A stretch of 64,000 nucleotides of DNA, taken from Chlorogloeopsis sp. ULAP01 (GTDB lineage: Bacteria > Cyanobacteriota > Cyanobacteriia > Cyanobacteriales > Nostocaceae). The notes beneath the pieces are model-generated. The model searched no databases and had not been told where the DNA came from. It saw nothing but the letters and a program-made list of their open reading frames with translations. Shown here one piece after another: positions 1 through 8,211 of this stretch. Made by a program: the position numbers and the translations under genes. Within the stretch, counting starts at the first letter, position 1; every line of letters begins with the position of its first letter. The stretch spans positions 310,001-374,000 of the forward strand of contig NZ_JAUDRH010000006.1 in NCBI RefSeq assembly GCF_030381805.1, written 5' to 3'.

Positions 1-527
1 CTAACAGCAATTCTTCCCTTATTACCCTTGAGTGCAGCTAGATAAAAATGACGAGATAGAGTGCGATCGCTTGGCAGTTTGCTAGGTTGATTGGGGGTAA
101 CAAAAATACCCTGAGCAGCTGATGGATCTTCCCATAATTGCGGATCAATACCTTCACCTTCCACATCTCCCCAGAAAACAAACGCTTGTCTACCAATCTT
201 TTTATGATTAGCATCTCTAGACATTAATATTTCTAAGGCTTTATGAAACCGAACAGCAGACTCAAACCCAATAGGTGCATTGGTGTTACCTTCCCACCCG
301 TGTGATTGGTAAGCCGCTTTATCAAAGCTGGTGATAGCAGCGCCAGAAGTGGAAGAACCTGGTACACCTTTAACCATCATGGGCATCTTCCGACTAACAA
401 TATTAGTGTTTTCACCTGTCAGTAGGCAGATGCCAGAGATTGTGTCTTGCTTGCTGGCATAATATTCACCCCACCATTTTTTAATAGCTGGTCGTTTGCT
501 GACTTGCTGACCTTGATCGCATAACAT
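1..527 (-). pseudogene. cas8c: 5'-truncated cas8c (csd1) fragment of a type I-C CRISPR-Cas system, continues off the left edge
   Basis: Reading leftwards, an open frame encodes a Csd1/Cas8c middle region: ICLLTGE, then VKGVPGSSTSGAAITSF, then NAPIGFESAV, then a KALEILM helix and AFVFWGD. These match, in order, the Csd1 family signature (CLVTGE, IKGV-GAQSSGA-LVSFN, NAPV, VVFWAE as I remember it). Cas8c is the large subunit of the type I-C Cascade. Homology begins abruptly near 517 (DQGQQVSKRPAIKKWW); about 150 N-terminal residues usual for the family are absent, and upstream DNA is kinase coding sequence in another frame. An in-frame TAA lies at 552-554 and an ATG at 525-527. The C-terminal part and any other cas genes would lie left of the window. 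I infer a deletion-truncated, probably non-functional gene. Confidence 0.8.
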
Positions 528-2193
528 CAGGTGAGACAGATTGAGCAAAACTTACTTCTGTTTGCCGCAATATGCCTGATTTGCGATCAAATAAATAACC
601 AAGATCAACACGATTTGGCTTTAACCGATAAAGATAAGCACGAGTATTCCATAAACCTTTGGAAACTTTACTTGGTTTTCCTAATGCTTCTCTAATAGTA
701 CTTTCAGAAGTACCTGTGGGAAATCCAGGTACACTGCCACTGGTGATATTTGTGGCAACTTCTTGCTTATTTTCTTGCTTTGGTGGTGGGTTGTCTTGTT
801 GAGGTGGTTTTGGTTCTGATGTAGAAACTGTTGGGGGCTGAGAATCTTGTGGCTGGGGTTCTGGTGCTGGTTCAAAAGTTGTTGGTTGTTGCGGAGGTTC
901 TGGTGTAAAAGCAATTGGAGGTGAAGAAGGAACAGCAGCAGCTGGTTTCTGTGGAGAGGTAGGTTCTACTAAGGGAGGTTGGGAAGCAGCAGGCGTATCG
1001 TCGGGTTCGTTTGTAGGAGCAACAGATTCTGGTGCAACAGTTGGATTTGTTGCGGTAGGTTCTTGTGTAGTTTCAGGTGCAGGTGATGTAGCAATAGTTG
1101 TTTCAGGTTGGGGTTGGCGAGTGATGTTAGCGATCGCTATCCCACCAATCAAACCACCGATCACTAAACCACCAAAAATCAAAGCGGGTTTTTGCCAATT
1201 TTTATCTGTGGTAGAGGCAGGAATAAAAGCTGATTTTTGGGAAGAAGGCAAAGGCTGAGTTTGTGCAGCAACAGGAGACAAAGCAACTGTAGATTGAGTT
1301 GACTGATATGACGGTGCCGAAGGCATAGAACCGAGAGATTGCAAAGCGTGTAACATTTTGCTCGCAGTGGAGTAGCGATCGCTAGCTTGGGGCTTAATTG
1401 CCTGGTTGAGAACTATCGCCAATTGTGTTGATACTCCAGGAGCAAGATGCTGCCAAAGAATTTCCCCAGTTTGCAGATTAGTTTGTAACTCGTGGGGCGG
1501 CTTGCCAGTCAAAAGATAAATTCCTGTCAAGCCCAAACTGTAGATATCAGTAGCATAAACTGGGCGTCCTACAGCTTGTTCGCTAGGCATATATCCAGGT
1601 GTACCAATTACCAAAGATTGAGTGAGATGCCCTGGAGAAGTGACTATTGAACGTATCGTTTCCTTAACTGCGCCAAAGTCAATTAAGACAGGTTTACCCC
1701 CCCGAACCCCCCCTTGAGCAGGGGAGGTGCTGGAAGCGGGGGGGTTGCACAGAATTATGTTGTCTGGTTTAATATCGCGGTGGATAATACCTTTGCTGTG
1801 GACATAATCTAGAACTGACAACAAACTCAATAAAATTTCTCTAACCTTATTTTCACTTAATGGCCCTTGAGCCTCGACAATATTTGTTAGAGTTTGACCT
1901 TGAATCCATTCCTGAACCAGGTAAAATTGCCCATTTTCTGAAAAGTAGGCATAGAGTTTAGGTATTTGATCACTGCTTTCACCCAAATACTCTAAAGTTG
2001 CAGCTTCCCGTTCAAACCTTTGTTGAATCATTTTGTAGGTTTGGGGATCGTTTGTCACTGGTTTGAGTTGTTTAATCACACAGCGACGGCGGGAAGGCAT
2101 GTAAGTATCTTCTGCTAAAAAGGTTTCACTAAACCCACCAGCACCCAGTACCTGAATAACTTGATAGCGATTGTTTAGCTGTGTTATTGTCAT
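481..2193 (-). CDS. Membrane-anchored Ser/Thr protein kinase, C-terminus apparently replaced
   Basis: A 570-residue Hanks-type kinase. Visible motifs are the glycine loop GAGGFSETFLA (17-27), Lys41 in CVIKQLKP, HRDIKPDN (138-145) and DFGAV (172-176), so the kinase domain is complete to about residue 290. A single hydrophobic segment (about 337-357) follows, then a Pro/Gln/Thr-rich linker to about 480, and a small C-terminal domain ending in GYLFDRKSGILRQTEVSFAQSV. The last 13 or so residues are read out of frame through cas8c DNA, and related kinases, as I recall, continue about 50 residues further, so the gene appears truncated. Residues 150-166 between HRD and DFG are an in-frame repeat insertion. 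It is the first of three paralogous kinase genes on this strand. Substrate and signal are unknown. Confidence 0.9.
   Translation of the reverse strand: MTITQLNNRYQVIQVLGAGGFSETFLAEDTYMPSRRRCVIKQLKPVTNDPQTYKMIQQRFEREAATLEYLGESSDQIPKLYAYFSENGQFYLVQEWIQGQTLTNIVEAQGPLSENKVREILLSLLSVLDYVHSKGIIHRDIKPDNIILCNPPASSTSPAQGGVRGGKPVLIDFGAVKETIRSIVTSPGHLTQSLVIGTPGYMPSEQAVGRPVYATDIYSLGLTGIYLLTGKPPHELQTNLQTGEILWQHLAPGVSTQLAIVLNQAIKPQASDRYSTASKMLHALQSLGSMPSAPSYQSTQSTVALSPVAAQTQPLPSSQKSAFIPASTTDKNWQKPALIFGGLVIGGLIGGIAIANITRQPQPETTIATSPAPETTQEPTATNPTVAPESVAPTNEPDDTPAASQPPLVEPTSPQKPAAAVPSSPPIAFTPEPPQQPTTFEPAPEPQPQDSQPPTVSTSEPKPPQQDNPPPKQENKQEVATNITSGSVPGFPTGTSESTIREALGKPSKVSKGLWNTRAYLYRLKPNRVDLGYLFDRKSGILRQTEVSFAQSVSPDVMRSRSASQQTTSY
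1696..1746. repeat. In-frame palindromic repeat inside kinase gene
   Basis: C-rich and G-rich arms (cccccccgaacccccc and gcgggggggttg) flank an inner gaggtgctgg-type core. It encodes NPPASST and QGGVRGG between the catalytic loop and DFG. The third kinase here has only RHRDG at this place, so this is an added segment. A near copy lies at 3381-3431. Confidence 0.75.
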
Positions 2194-2297
2194 GCTCCGT
2201 TCAAAGCGTCAGTGAAACACTAACCTAAGGGACTCGTCCTTATCAAATGTATATTAAATACTTAGACGAAATATATGAGTTAAAAGTTACGGGCAAG

Positions 2298-3875
2298 CTA
2301 CTTAGCATCAGCAATAACCCATCCACTATTTTCGACATCCCATAAAAGGGAAAAGTTTACAGAACTAGGAACTACTCTTCCATTTTTCATCAAATATTTC
2401 AACTGAGCATTCACTGTGGCGGTTTGTGTACCTGTTTTTATTAAGTTCACTTTATCTACTTCTATCTGTTGAACCCTACCTCCCCACCAATCGATGTAAG
2501 AAAGATAACCTTGAGGGTGAAGACGTTTATTACTTTGGAAACTGGGAGCCAGGTATTTCCAAGCCTGTTGATATTCTCCTTGATTAATAGTTGCATAATA
2601 ATTTCGTATAAATTCTTCTGGAGATGTTCTGACAGCTTGAGGAATGGAAGTTTCCGGTGTTGGCTCAGATGATACAGTATGATTGGGTTCTAGAGGTTGT
2701 TGAGAAGATTCTGATTTTGGTTCTACAGGTGTTGGGCTGGGTTCACTCGTTGACTGGGGAATTTCTTGTTGGGCGATCTGTGGAAGTTGTTGCCTGTTGT
2801 TGAGGACAAAACCAATGATTACAGATGTGCCGATCAAAATGCCTGCAATGATACTACCGAGTAAGATTCCCCTTTGCCCACCCCTATTGCTTTGATTAAC
2901 AGGAGTTTTATAGGAATTGCTAGGGCTAACAGCTACAGTGTTTTGAGGTATTTGCGAAGACGGTGTAGTTGCCACTAGTGGTTGGGTGTAAGGCACGGTA
3001 GGAGGAAAAGGAGCAGCACCAGATTGCAAACTTTGTAGCATTTCTCTGGCGCTGGCAAAACGATCCCGTGCATTAAACTGAATCGCTTTATCCAATACTG
3101 CTGCAAAACTGGGAGTCACACCCAGAGCGTATTGCCGCCACAACAGCGCACCAGTTGCCGGATCTGTTCCCATTTCTTGTGGCATTTTACCAGTGAGCAA
3201 ATAAATTGCTGTTAAACCCAAACTATAAATGTCGCTGGCAAACATCGGGCGTCCTACCGATTGTTCGCTAGGCATAAACCCTGGTGTACCAATTACAATT
3301 GACCTTGTAGAATTGCCAGAAGGAGTAACTAACGTTCCTATCGTTTCTTTGACCGCACCAAAGTCAATCAGTACCGGCTCACCTCCCCTAACCCCCCCTT
3401 GATAAGGGGGGGTGCTGGAAGCGGGGGGGTTGCGAAGAATGATATTATCAGGCTTAATATCTCGATGAACAATGCCTTTGCTATGAACATAATCGAGAAC
3501 TGGCAAAATACTAATTAAAATTTCTTTCACCCCACTCTCACTCATTAATCCCTGCTGTTGGATTTTCTGTGTGAGAGTTTGTCCCTGAATATACTCTTGT
3601 ACTAAGTAAAATTGCCCGTTTTCCAAAAAGTAGGCATAAAGTTTGGGAATTTGTTCGCTGCCATCACCCACTTCTTCTAAAATCGCTGCTTCCCGCCCAA
3701 ACCGCTGCTGTACCAATTGGTAAACTTGAGGATTATCCTGAATCGGTTTTAATTGTTTAATTACACAACGGCGACGAGAGGGCATTTGGGTATCTTCTGC
3801 TAAAAATGTTTCTCCAAACCCACCGCTTCCTAAAGTCTGAATCACTTGATAGCGGTTATTGAGCAGCATTGGCAT
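2298..3875 (-). CDS. Membrane-anchored Ser/Thr protein kinase with NTF2-like C-terminal domain
   Basis: A 525-residue kinase, closely similar to its two neighbours in the first 290 residues. It has the glycine loop GSGGFGETFLA, Lys40, HRDIKPDN (137-144) and DFGAV (171-175). Residues 149-165 are the same in-frame repeat insertion as in the preceding paralogue. A transmembrane helix (about 337-360, LLGSIIAGILIGTSVIIGF) is followed by a Pro/Ser/Glu linker. The C-terminal 110 residues (EEFIRNYYATINQGEYQQAW... to the end) look like an NTF2/SnoaL-fold domain, which probably faces the periplasm as a sensor. I infer signalling across the membrane; the ligand is unknown. The ATG at 3875 starts the conserved NNRYQVIQTLG. 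Confidence 0.92.
   Translation of the reverse strand: MPMLLNNRYQVIQTLGSGGFGETFLAEDTQMPSRRRCVIKQLKPIQDNPQVYQLVQQRFGREAAILEEVGDGSEQIPKLYAYFLENGQFYLVQEYIQGQTLTQKIQQQGLMSESGVKEILISILPVLDYVHSKGIVHRDIKPDNIILRNPPASSTPPYQGGVRGGEPVLIDFGAVKETIGTLVTPSGNSTRSIVIGTPGFMPSEQSVGRPMFASDIYSLGLTAIYLLTGKMPQEMGTDPATGALLWRQYALGVTPSFAAVLDKAIQFNARDRFASAREMLQSLQSGAAPFPPTVPYTQPLVATTPSSQIPQNTVAVSPSNSYKTPVNQSNRGGQRGILLGSIIAGILIGTSVIIGFVLNNRQQLPQIAQQEIPQSTSEPSPTPVEPKSESSQQPLEPNHTVSSEPTPETSIPQAVRTSPEEFIRNYYATINQGEYQQAWKYLAPSFQSNKRLHPQGYLSYIDWWGGRVQQIEVDKVNLIKTGTQTATVNAQLKYLMKNGRVVPSSVNFSLLWDVENSGWVIADAK
3381..3431. repeat. In-frame palindromic repeat inside second kinase gene
   Basis: Same element as at 1696-1746, with arms acctcccctaacccccc and gcgggggggttg around a ccttgataagg core. 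It encodes NPPASSTPP and QGGVRGG at the same kinase position. Either an ancestral insertion was duplicated with the gene, or the two copies have been homogenised by conversion. Confidence 0.75.
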
Positions 3876-4149
3876 AAAAATCCGTCAGGGTAAGAAAAGA
3901 AAGGCAGTTATATATTTTACAAATTTTCTCAAGTTTGACACTTCGTCTTTTGACACTAATAGCAATTATCGAGAAAATCTTACAAAATCTACAAATAGTG
4001 CAATAATGTTGCCGTAATTCGTTATTTTTGGTTGAGCGATAGATCCAGTTTGGGATATATTTAGTTTAAATTTTATGTAAAACGAAAACATTTTGTTCCA
4101 AATTGGAACCTTATTTCATGAGTAAGTTTTGATTTTTTAGCATCCAAAA

Positions 4150-4575
4150 ATGGATATTTATATGAACAAAAAAGGTCAAATTTTCTTAGTACCTCTACTA
4201 ATTACCAACGTTGTTATTACAATTTCTCACTACACAGATAATGCTATTTTCATTGATAGATACCCAGCCCCTGAATGGATATCTTATTCGTATAGAGTTT
4301 ATATGGCTTGGATTATTTTGACACTAATTGGGGTAGTTGGCTATTTGCTGTATCGAAAAGGAATACTGAGAATAGCTTATTTATTTCTTGGTATATATTC
4401 ACTCACAGGCTTATTCAGCCCAGGACATTATTTTTATGGAGAAATGTCAAAATTTTCTTTAAAAATGCATACTTTAATTTGGTTTGATTTTATTGCAGGT
4501 TTATCGATAATTGGGTTTATTACCTGGTCGGGATTAATCCTTAAAGAATGGCAAAAAGGCTATGTTTCTAACTAG
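4150..4575 (+). CDS. Small four-helix membrane protein, unknown function
   Basis: A 141-residue hydrophobic protein with four predicted membrane segments (about 8-27, 50-68, 75-92 and 112-133). Several charged or aromatic residues lie in the loops (HYTDNAIF, SPGHYFYGEMSKF). No catalytic motif was recognised. ATG at 4150 and an in-frame ATG at 4162 (MNKKGQ) are both possible starts. It overlaps the next gene by 14 bases, so the two are probably co-transcribed and translationally linked. It lies on the strand opposite the flanking kinase genes. Confidence 0.65.
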   Translation: MDIYMNKKGQIFLVPLLITNVVITISHYTDNAIFIDRYPAPEWISYSYRVYMAWIILTLIGVVGYLLYRKGILRIAYLFLGIYSLTGLFSPGHYFYGEMSKFSLKMHTLIWFDFIAGLSIIGFITWSGLILKEWQKGYVSN

Positions 4576-4867
4576 GTTAAAGTCCATTTATTTAGTACTG
4601 GTATTATCATTATCGTTTGCAGTCGCGCTCCCTGCACAAGCATTTACCTGTCGTAACCTTAATAACCACTCAATTTGCATTATTAATATCAAACGCAGTG
4701 CCAAATACCATTGGGAGTATAGAGCAGATGTTAGTGTTGATGGTGTAAAAAGACCAACAGAAGTATATAATTGTCGCGATCGCCTGAGAGTTCGCAAAGA
4801 TAGAACTATTGTACCATTTGATTCAAATGGGGTGGGAGAACTTATCTGTAATCTAATCGACAAATAG
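4562..4867 (+). CDS. Small secreted protein, unknown function
   Basis: A 101-residue protein with a clear Sec signal peptide: basic start, hydrophobic core LVLVLSLSFAVALP and AQA cleavage site near residue 27. The mature part of about 74 residues has four cysteines (FTCRN, ICIIN, YNCRD, LICNL) that could form two disulfides. It starts inside the upstream membrane-protein gene (14-base overlap). A hairpin ending in T5 at 4919-4983 could terminate the pair. No known domain was recognised. A short stretch near 7440-7500 resembles its C-terminal end at DNA level. Confidence 0.65.
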   Translation: MFLTRLKSIYLVLVLSLSFAVALPAQAFTCRNLNNHSICIINIKRSAKYHWEYRADVSVDGVKRPTEVYNCRDRLRVRKDRTIVPFDSNGVGELICNLIDK

Positions 4868-4918
4868 TAATTAATTCGTCAGTTTACCTTCTGCCGTCTG
4901 TCCTCTGACTTGAAAGTT

Positions 4919-4983
4919 ACCTCACCCCCTGCCCTTCTCCTTGCTAAGGAGAGGGGTGTCCGACAGGACGGAGTGAGGTTTTT
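4919..4983. repeat. Hairpin-forming dispersed repeat, possible terminator
   Basis: Outer arms acctcac (4919-4925) and gtgaggt (4973-4979) enclose an inner stem cttctcctt-gctaaggagagg and a gtccgacaggac stem. TTTTT follows on the plus strand, so it can act as a terminator for the two small plus-strand genes. The C-rich composition resembles the repeat inserted in the kinase genes. Confidence 0.6.
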
Positions 4984-5026
4984 CATGCATGGGGGTGAAA
5001 CTTGTTTCATCGTGACTGCCTTCTAC

Positions 5027-6523
5027 TTACTTCTTAAAATGTCTGCGATTATTACGGTCTTGATATTTGGCAATATATTCAACATTTTGTCGTTCTATTT
5101 TTGATAACAACTTTGTAGGAAAGTTCTTTGGTGAATACCTTGGACTATACCACGGCTGGCTATCAAAATACTCTTGCAATCCTGGAGTATCAAAACGCCG
5201 CCCGTGACGTGCAAAAATAGAATTCCGCATAATATCTAGCTCAAAACTATCTTTATTATTTAAGTCTGTATCTGTGACTAGTCTTTGAGAAAGCCAGAAA
5301 TAATCGTTGATTGTTGTAGTATTTTCTGGTGTTTTGGATGTGTTTACAATAGATGGAGATGGAGTCAATATAGGTTGGCTAATTGGTGTAGATTTGATGT
5401 TAGGAGTTTCTATAATTTGAGGTGTTGATTTTAAATTAGGAGTTTCTGTAACTTGGGGTGTAGCGGTTGGTAAATTAACTGAAGGTGAAATTGTTTGCTG
5501 TGCTACTGGTTGAGAAGATTTTGTTAAAGCAAAACCAATAATTACAGATCCACCAATTAAACCACCTGCGATCGCACTTGCTATCAAAATATTATTGCGA
5601 TTTTTATCTTGAGTTATAGATGGTGGATTTAAACTTACCGTTTCGGGAGGATGGGTAGGTAGTGTTGGTGGTTGGGTGAAAACAGGTTGTGTGGGTGGAA
5701 TTGGACTTACTACGCCTTGCAGAGCATCTAACATTTCCCTGGCACTGCTAAAGCGATCACGTGGGTGATACTGTATTGCCTTATCGATTATTCCCATCAA
5801 TGTCGGACTAACATTTATAGCATGGCGATGCCAAAGAATATCTCCTGTTCGTGAGTCTGTCTCTAGTGCCTGTGGTGGTTGCCCTGTCAGCAGATAAATT
5901 GCTGTCATTCCTAAACTATATAAATCGCTAGAATAAACTGGTCTACCAGCTGCCTGTTCACTAGGCATATATCCAGGTGTACCAATTACAATCGAACTAG
6001 TGGGATTTCCTTGAGAATTAAGCACTGTTCCCATTGATTCTCGTACCGCACCAAAATCAATTAGTACGGGTTTGCCGTCGCGATGACGCAAAATGATATT
6101 ATCCGGTTTGATGTCACGGTGAATAATCCGCTTCGAGTGTACGTATTCTAAAACTGGTAATAAATTTGCTAATAATTCCCGAACCGCACTTTCGCTAAAT
6201 AAACCCTGTTGTCTAATTTTTTCAGTAAGTGTGTCACCTTCAATCCACTCTTGAACTAAGTAGAATTGACTATTAGCTTGAAAATAAGCGTACAAGCAAG
6301 GAATCTGGTCAGTAGATCCGCCCAAGTCTTCTAAAATAGCTGCTTCTCGCCCAAACCGCTCTTGTACTAGTTGGTAAATCTGAGGATTATTTTGAATTGG
6401 TTTGAGTTGTTTAATCACACAGCGACGGTGAGAAGGCATCTGGCTATCTTCTGCTAAGAAAGTCTCACCAAATCCACCACTTCCCAGAGTGCGAATTACT
6501 TGATAGCGCTCATTGAGCAGCAT
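5027..6523 (-). CDS. Membrane-anchored Ser/Thr protein kinase with YARHG C-terminal domain
   Basis: A 498-residue kinase with GSGGFGETFLA (13-23), Lys38, HRDIKPDN (135-142) and DFGAV (156-160). The HRD-DFG spacing is short because the repeat insertion of its two paralogues is absent. A membrane helix (about 318-336, IASAIAGGLIGGSVIIGFA) and a Thr/Pro-rich linker follow, the linker containing an internal repeat (two copies of TPNLKSTPQIIE-like units). The C-terminal 90 residues carry the YARHG-domain pattern (MRNSIFARHGRRF, then LQEYFDSQPWYSP), a small domain often found outside the cytoplasm. It is the third member of the tandem kinase family. Start ATG at 6523 gives the conserved NERYQVIRTLG. 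Confidence 0.93.
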   Translation of the reverse strand: MLLNERYQVIRTLGSGGFGETFLAEDSQMPSHRRCVIKQLKPIQNNPQIYQLVQERFGREAAILEDLGGSTDQIPCLYAYFQANSQFYLVQEWIEGDTLTEKIRQQGLFSESAVRELLANLLPVLEYVHSKRIIHRDIKPDNIILRHRDGKPVLIDFGAVRESMGTVLNSQGNPTSSIVIGTPGYMPSEQAAGRPVYSSDLYSLGMTAIYLLTGQPPQALETDSRTGDILWHRHAINVSPTLMGIIDKAIQYHPRDRFSSAREMLDALQGVVSPIPPTQPVFTQPPTLPTHPPETVSLNPPSITQDKNRNNILIASAIAGGLIGGSVIIGFALTKSSQPVAQQTISPSVNLPTATPQVTETPNLKSTPQIIETPNIKSTPISQPILTPSPSIVNTSKTPENTTTINDYFWLSQRLVTDTDLNNKDSFELDIMRNSIFARHGRRFDTPGLQEYFDSQPWYSPRYSPKNFPTKLLSKIERQNVEYIAKYQDRNNRRHFKK

Positions 6524-6674
6524 CCTAACATCCTCTTGCTGTCAAATCGAAAACATATTTTTCATTATCGTTCCAAGAGAATGCAAAGGTCACTACGTAT
6601 TTTTGACTACTAGCAACACTAACTTCAAAAAAATGAGTAATACTATTTCACGAAAAGGCTGATATGGATGTACC

Positions 6675-6725
6675 CCACCGCCTACAGCACCTCCCCTTAC
6701 TAAGGGGAGGTGGGAGGGGTTGAAG
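6675..6725. repeat. Intergenic C/G-rich palindromic repeat
   Basis: Inverted arms cacctcccctta and taaggggaggtg form a perfect hairpin. It closely matches the core of the in-frame kinase insertions at 1696-1746 and 3381-3431, which suggests one mobile or spreading repeat family. Confidence 0.65.
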
Positions 6726-6879
6726 ATGAATCACTCAAAAAGTGAAATGGTATAAGGTGTCTTTGCGATCGCTATGTCACTGACGCAAATATCTAATTCT
6801 AAGGTTGATTTTGATACATTGTGATGTAAAGTGAGCGCACTTTTGGTATAGGTGTAATGTGGGTGATGTCTCTCGATAA

Positions 6880-6985
6880 GCCGCTACCTACGCTCTTGCG
6901 TGTTCGCCGTCAGGTGTTGCGTTAGCTAGCGACTTCTTTAGACGGGCTTTGCCCGGCTTCCCGTCGCGTCTACGCACTTCTGATG
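6880..6985. repeat. Dispersed repeat, inverted copy at about 45500-45580
   Basis: The stretch gttcgccgtcagg-gttgcgttagctagcgacttc (6902-6936) recurs on the other strand at about 45503-45537 with about one mismatch. It continues into a cgggctttgcccgg hairpin and cgtcgcgtctacgc, a motif shared with other repeats in the window. Confidence 0.75.
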
Positions 6986-7030
6986 ATGCGATGATGTGGG
7001 CGATCGCACTCTTAGATATTAAGATAAATT

Positions 7031-7225
7031 TCAACTAAATTGATTCAACGTGGATATACCGCAACCCTCAAAATCCTTAATATTTCTAGTAACAAGTGTC
7101 AAAGAATGTTTTTTAGCTGTTGCCGCAATCAATATATCAGCTTGCGATACGTAAATTCTGTTGTTCATCAACAAACTTTTTAGCTCCAAAAACCTAATTG
7201 ATGTGACTTTATGTATAGAGTTACA
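7031..7225 (-). pseudogene. vapC-like PIN-domain toxin remnant
   Basis: The frame ending at 7031 encodes the C-terminal part of a PIN-domain ribonuclease: ADILIAATAKKHSLTLVTRN followed by IKDF and about ten more residues. The DILIAATA Asp and the TRNIKDF Asp match the third and fourth acidic active-site positions of VapC toxins. The N-terminal half (first catalytic Asp, ELLYGA-like helix) is missing: the frame is closed by a stop at 7226-7228 and no start fits. No partner antitoxin gene was seen. It is a decayed toxin gene. Confidence 0.75.
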
Positions 7226-7401
7226 TCAATGCTTCTCCATTAAAAATAAGATGGAACTTTGTCAAAAACAGGTGCAAAAATAAGCGAAAATACTTATTGA
7301 GAGAGACTTTTACGTCAAACTCAACAGCAGCGTCAAATGAAATATGCATCTGTACCAGTAATGCCAAAATGCTTTGAGTCATGGTGTGCTCTACATCATA
7401 G

Positions 7402-7581
7402 CAAGCCACAAAAATTGAATATTTCCTTACAAATGCAAAATACGAGCAAGTTGGTGCCGAGTGGGTTGTCAGAACTTATTTGCGACCTAATCGAGTTGAA
7501 GTATTTGACTGTAAGGGCAAGGGCTGGTTAAGTCAAAGCGAAAATAAAGTGTGCGCTCAAACTAGTCCCAAATGCCATTGA
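7402..7581 (+). pseudogene. Short unassigned reading-frame remnant
   Basis: A stop-to-stop frame of 59 residues without a start codon reads ...AKYEQVGAEWVVRTYLRPNR, then VEVFDCKGKGW and a Cys-containing tail. It resembles the end of a small secreted protein. Another frame over the same DNA (near 7465-7495) resembles the SNGVGELICNLID end of the 4562-4867 product. Which frame was once coding cannot be decided, so only a gene remnant is suggested. Confidence 0.25.
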
Positions 7582-7875
7582 CTACTTGTTTTTGTGCCTA
7601 CAGTACTATAACTTAGCATCACTTAACTAAAGATTTTGAACGCCAGTAGACGACTAAACTTCTTATAACCTTTGACGAAACATTGGAAGCTTTGTGTACA
7701 GCTGCTGAATCCTATCCTTAGATTTTAAATGCTCACATTAACCTATTTGCCTTCATCGCTTGAATTCTAGCTAGATTTAGGCGTAGAATTCTTTAAAGTA
7801 TCATGCAAATAGTGTATTAATCAAAGATTTTTTCAAAACTAATTACAACCGACCCTTACCCAATAGGCAATTCTT

Positions 7876-8211
7876 GTGTTAGAAGCATGCGTATTCGCAA
7901 CTATATTGTGCGGATTTTTTGGCATCATTTTTAAAAAGAATCTTGTTATGAAGATTATCTCCATGGATGTGATGAGCACGGGGGTTATCGCCTATTACGT
8001 GCTGATTGCATCACGAGATGGCTTATTCACACCTATTGTTTCAAAGGTCAAAAATGTCGCTTACTCCGATCCGGTTCCTCAGGCGGTGATATTGACGGCG
8101 ATTGTGATCGGCTTGTCGATTCAAGCCTTAATGCTGGTTGGTGTCATGAAGTTGGCACGGGATAATCCGACATTGGAAAGCAACGAAATCGAGAAGAGCA
8201 ATACCCCATGA
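7876..8211 (+). CDS. mrpC: Mrp-type cation/proton antiporter subunit C (NuoK-like)
   Basis: A 111-residue, three-helix membrane protein of the MnhC/MrpC family (related to NuoK of complex I). GIIFKKNLVMKIISMDVM matches the first part of the family, and VPQAVILTAIVIGLSIQA contains the typical P-Q-A-LTAIVI motif. Start is GTG at 7876, the only start that gives the expected N-terminus. It opens a seven-gene operon and overlaps mrpD by four bases (ATGA). The complex exchanges Na+ or other monovalent cations for protons across a membrane. No clear ribosome binding site was seen. Confidence 0.88.
   Translation: MLEACVFATILCGFFGIIFKKNLVMKIISMDVMSTGVIAYYVLIASRDGLFTPIVSKVKNVAYSDPVPQAVILTAIVIGLSIQALMLVGVMKLARDNPTLESNEIEKSNTP

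Larger units (their letters stand above)
6524..7030. other. Non-coding spacer with repeats
   Basis: No gene was seen. It contains two dispersed repeats (6675-6725 and 6880-6985) and several gcgatcgc-type sites. A clear promoter could not be picked out. Confidence 0.5.

Noticed and set aside
7221..7409. A 62-codon minus-strand frame upstream of the vapC remnant
   Set aside because: It has no homology signal, overlaps other remnants and is not in frame with the PIN-domain piece; not supported as a gene.
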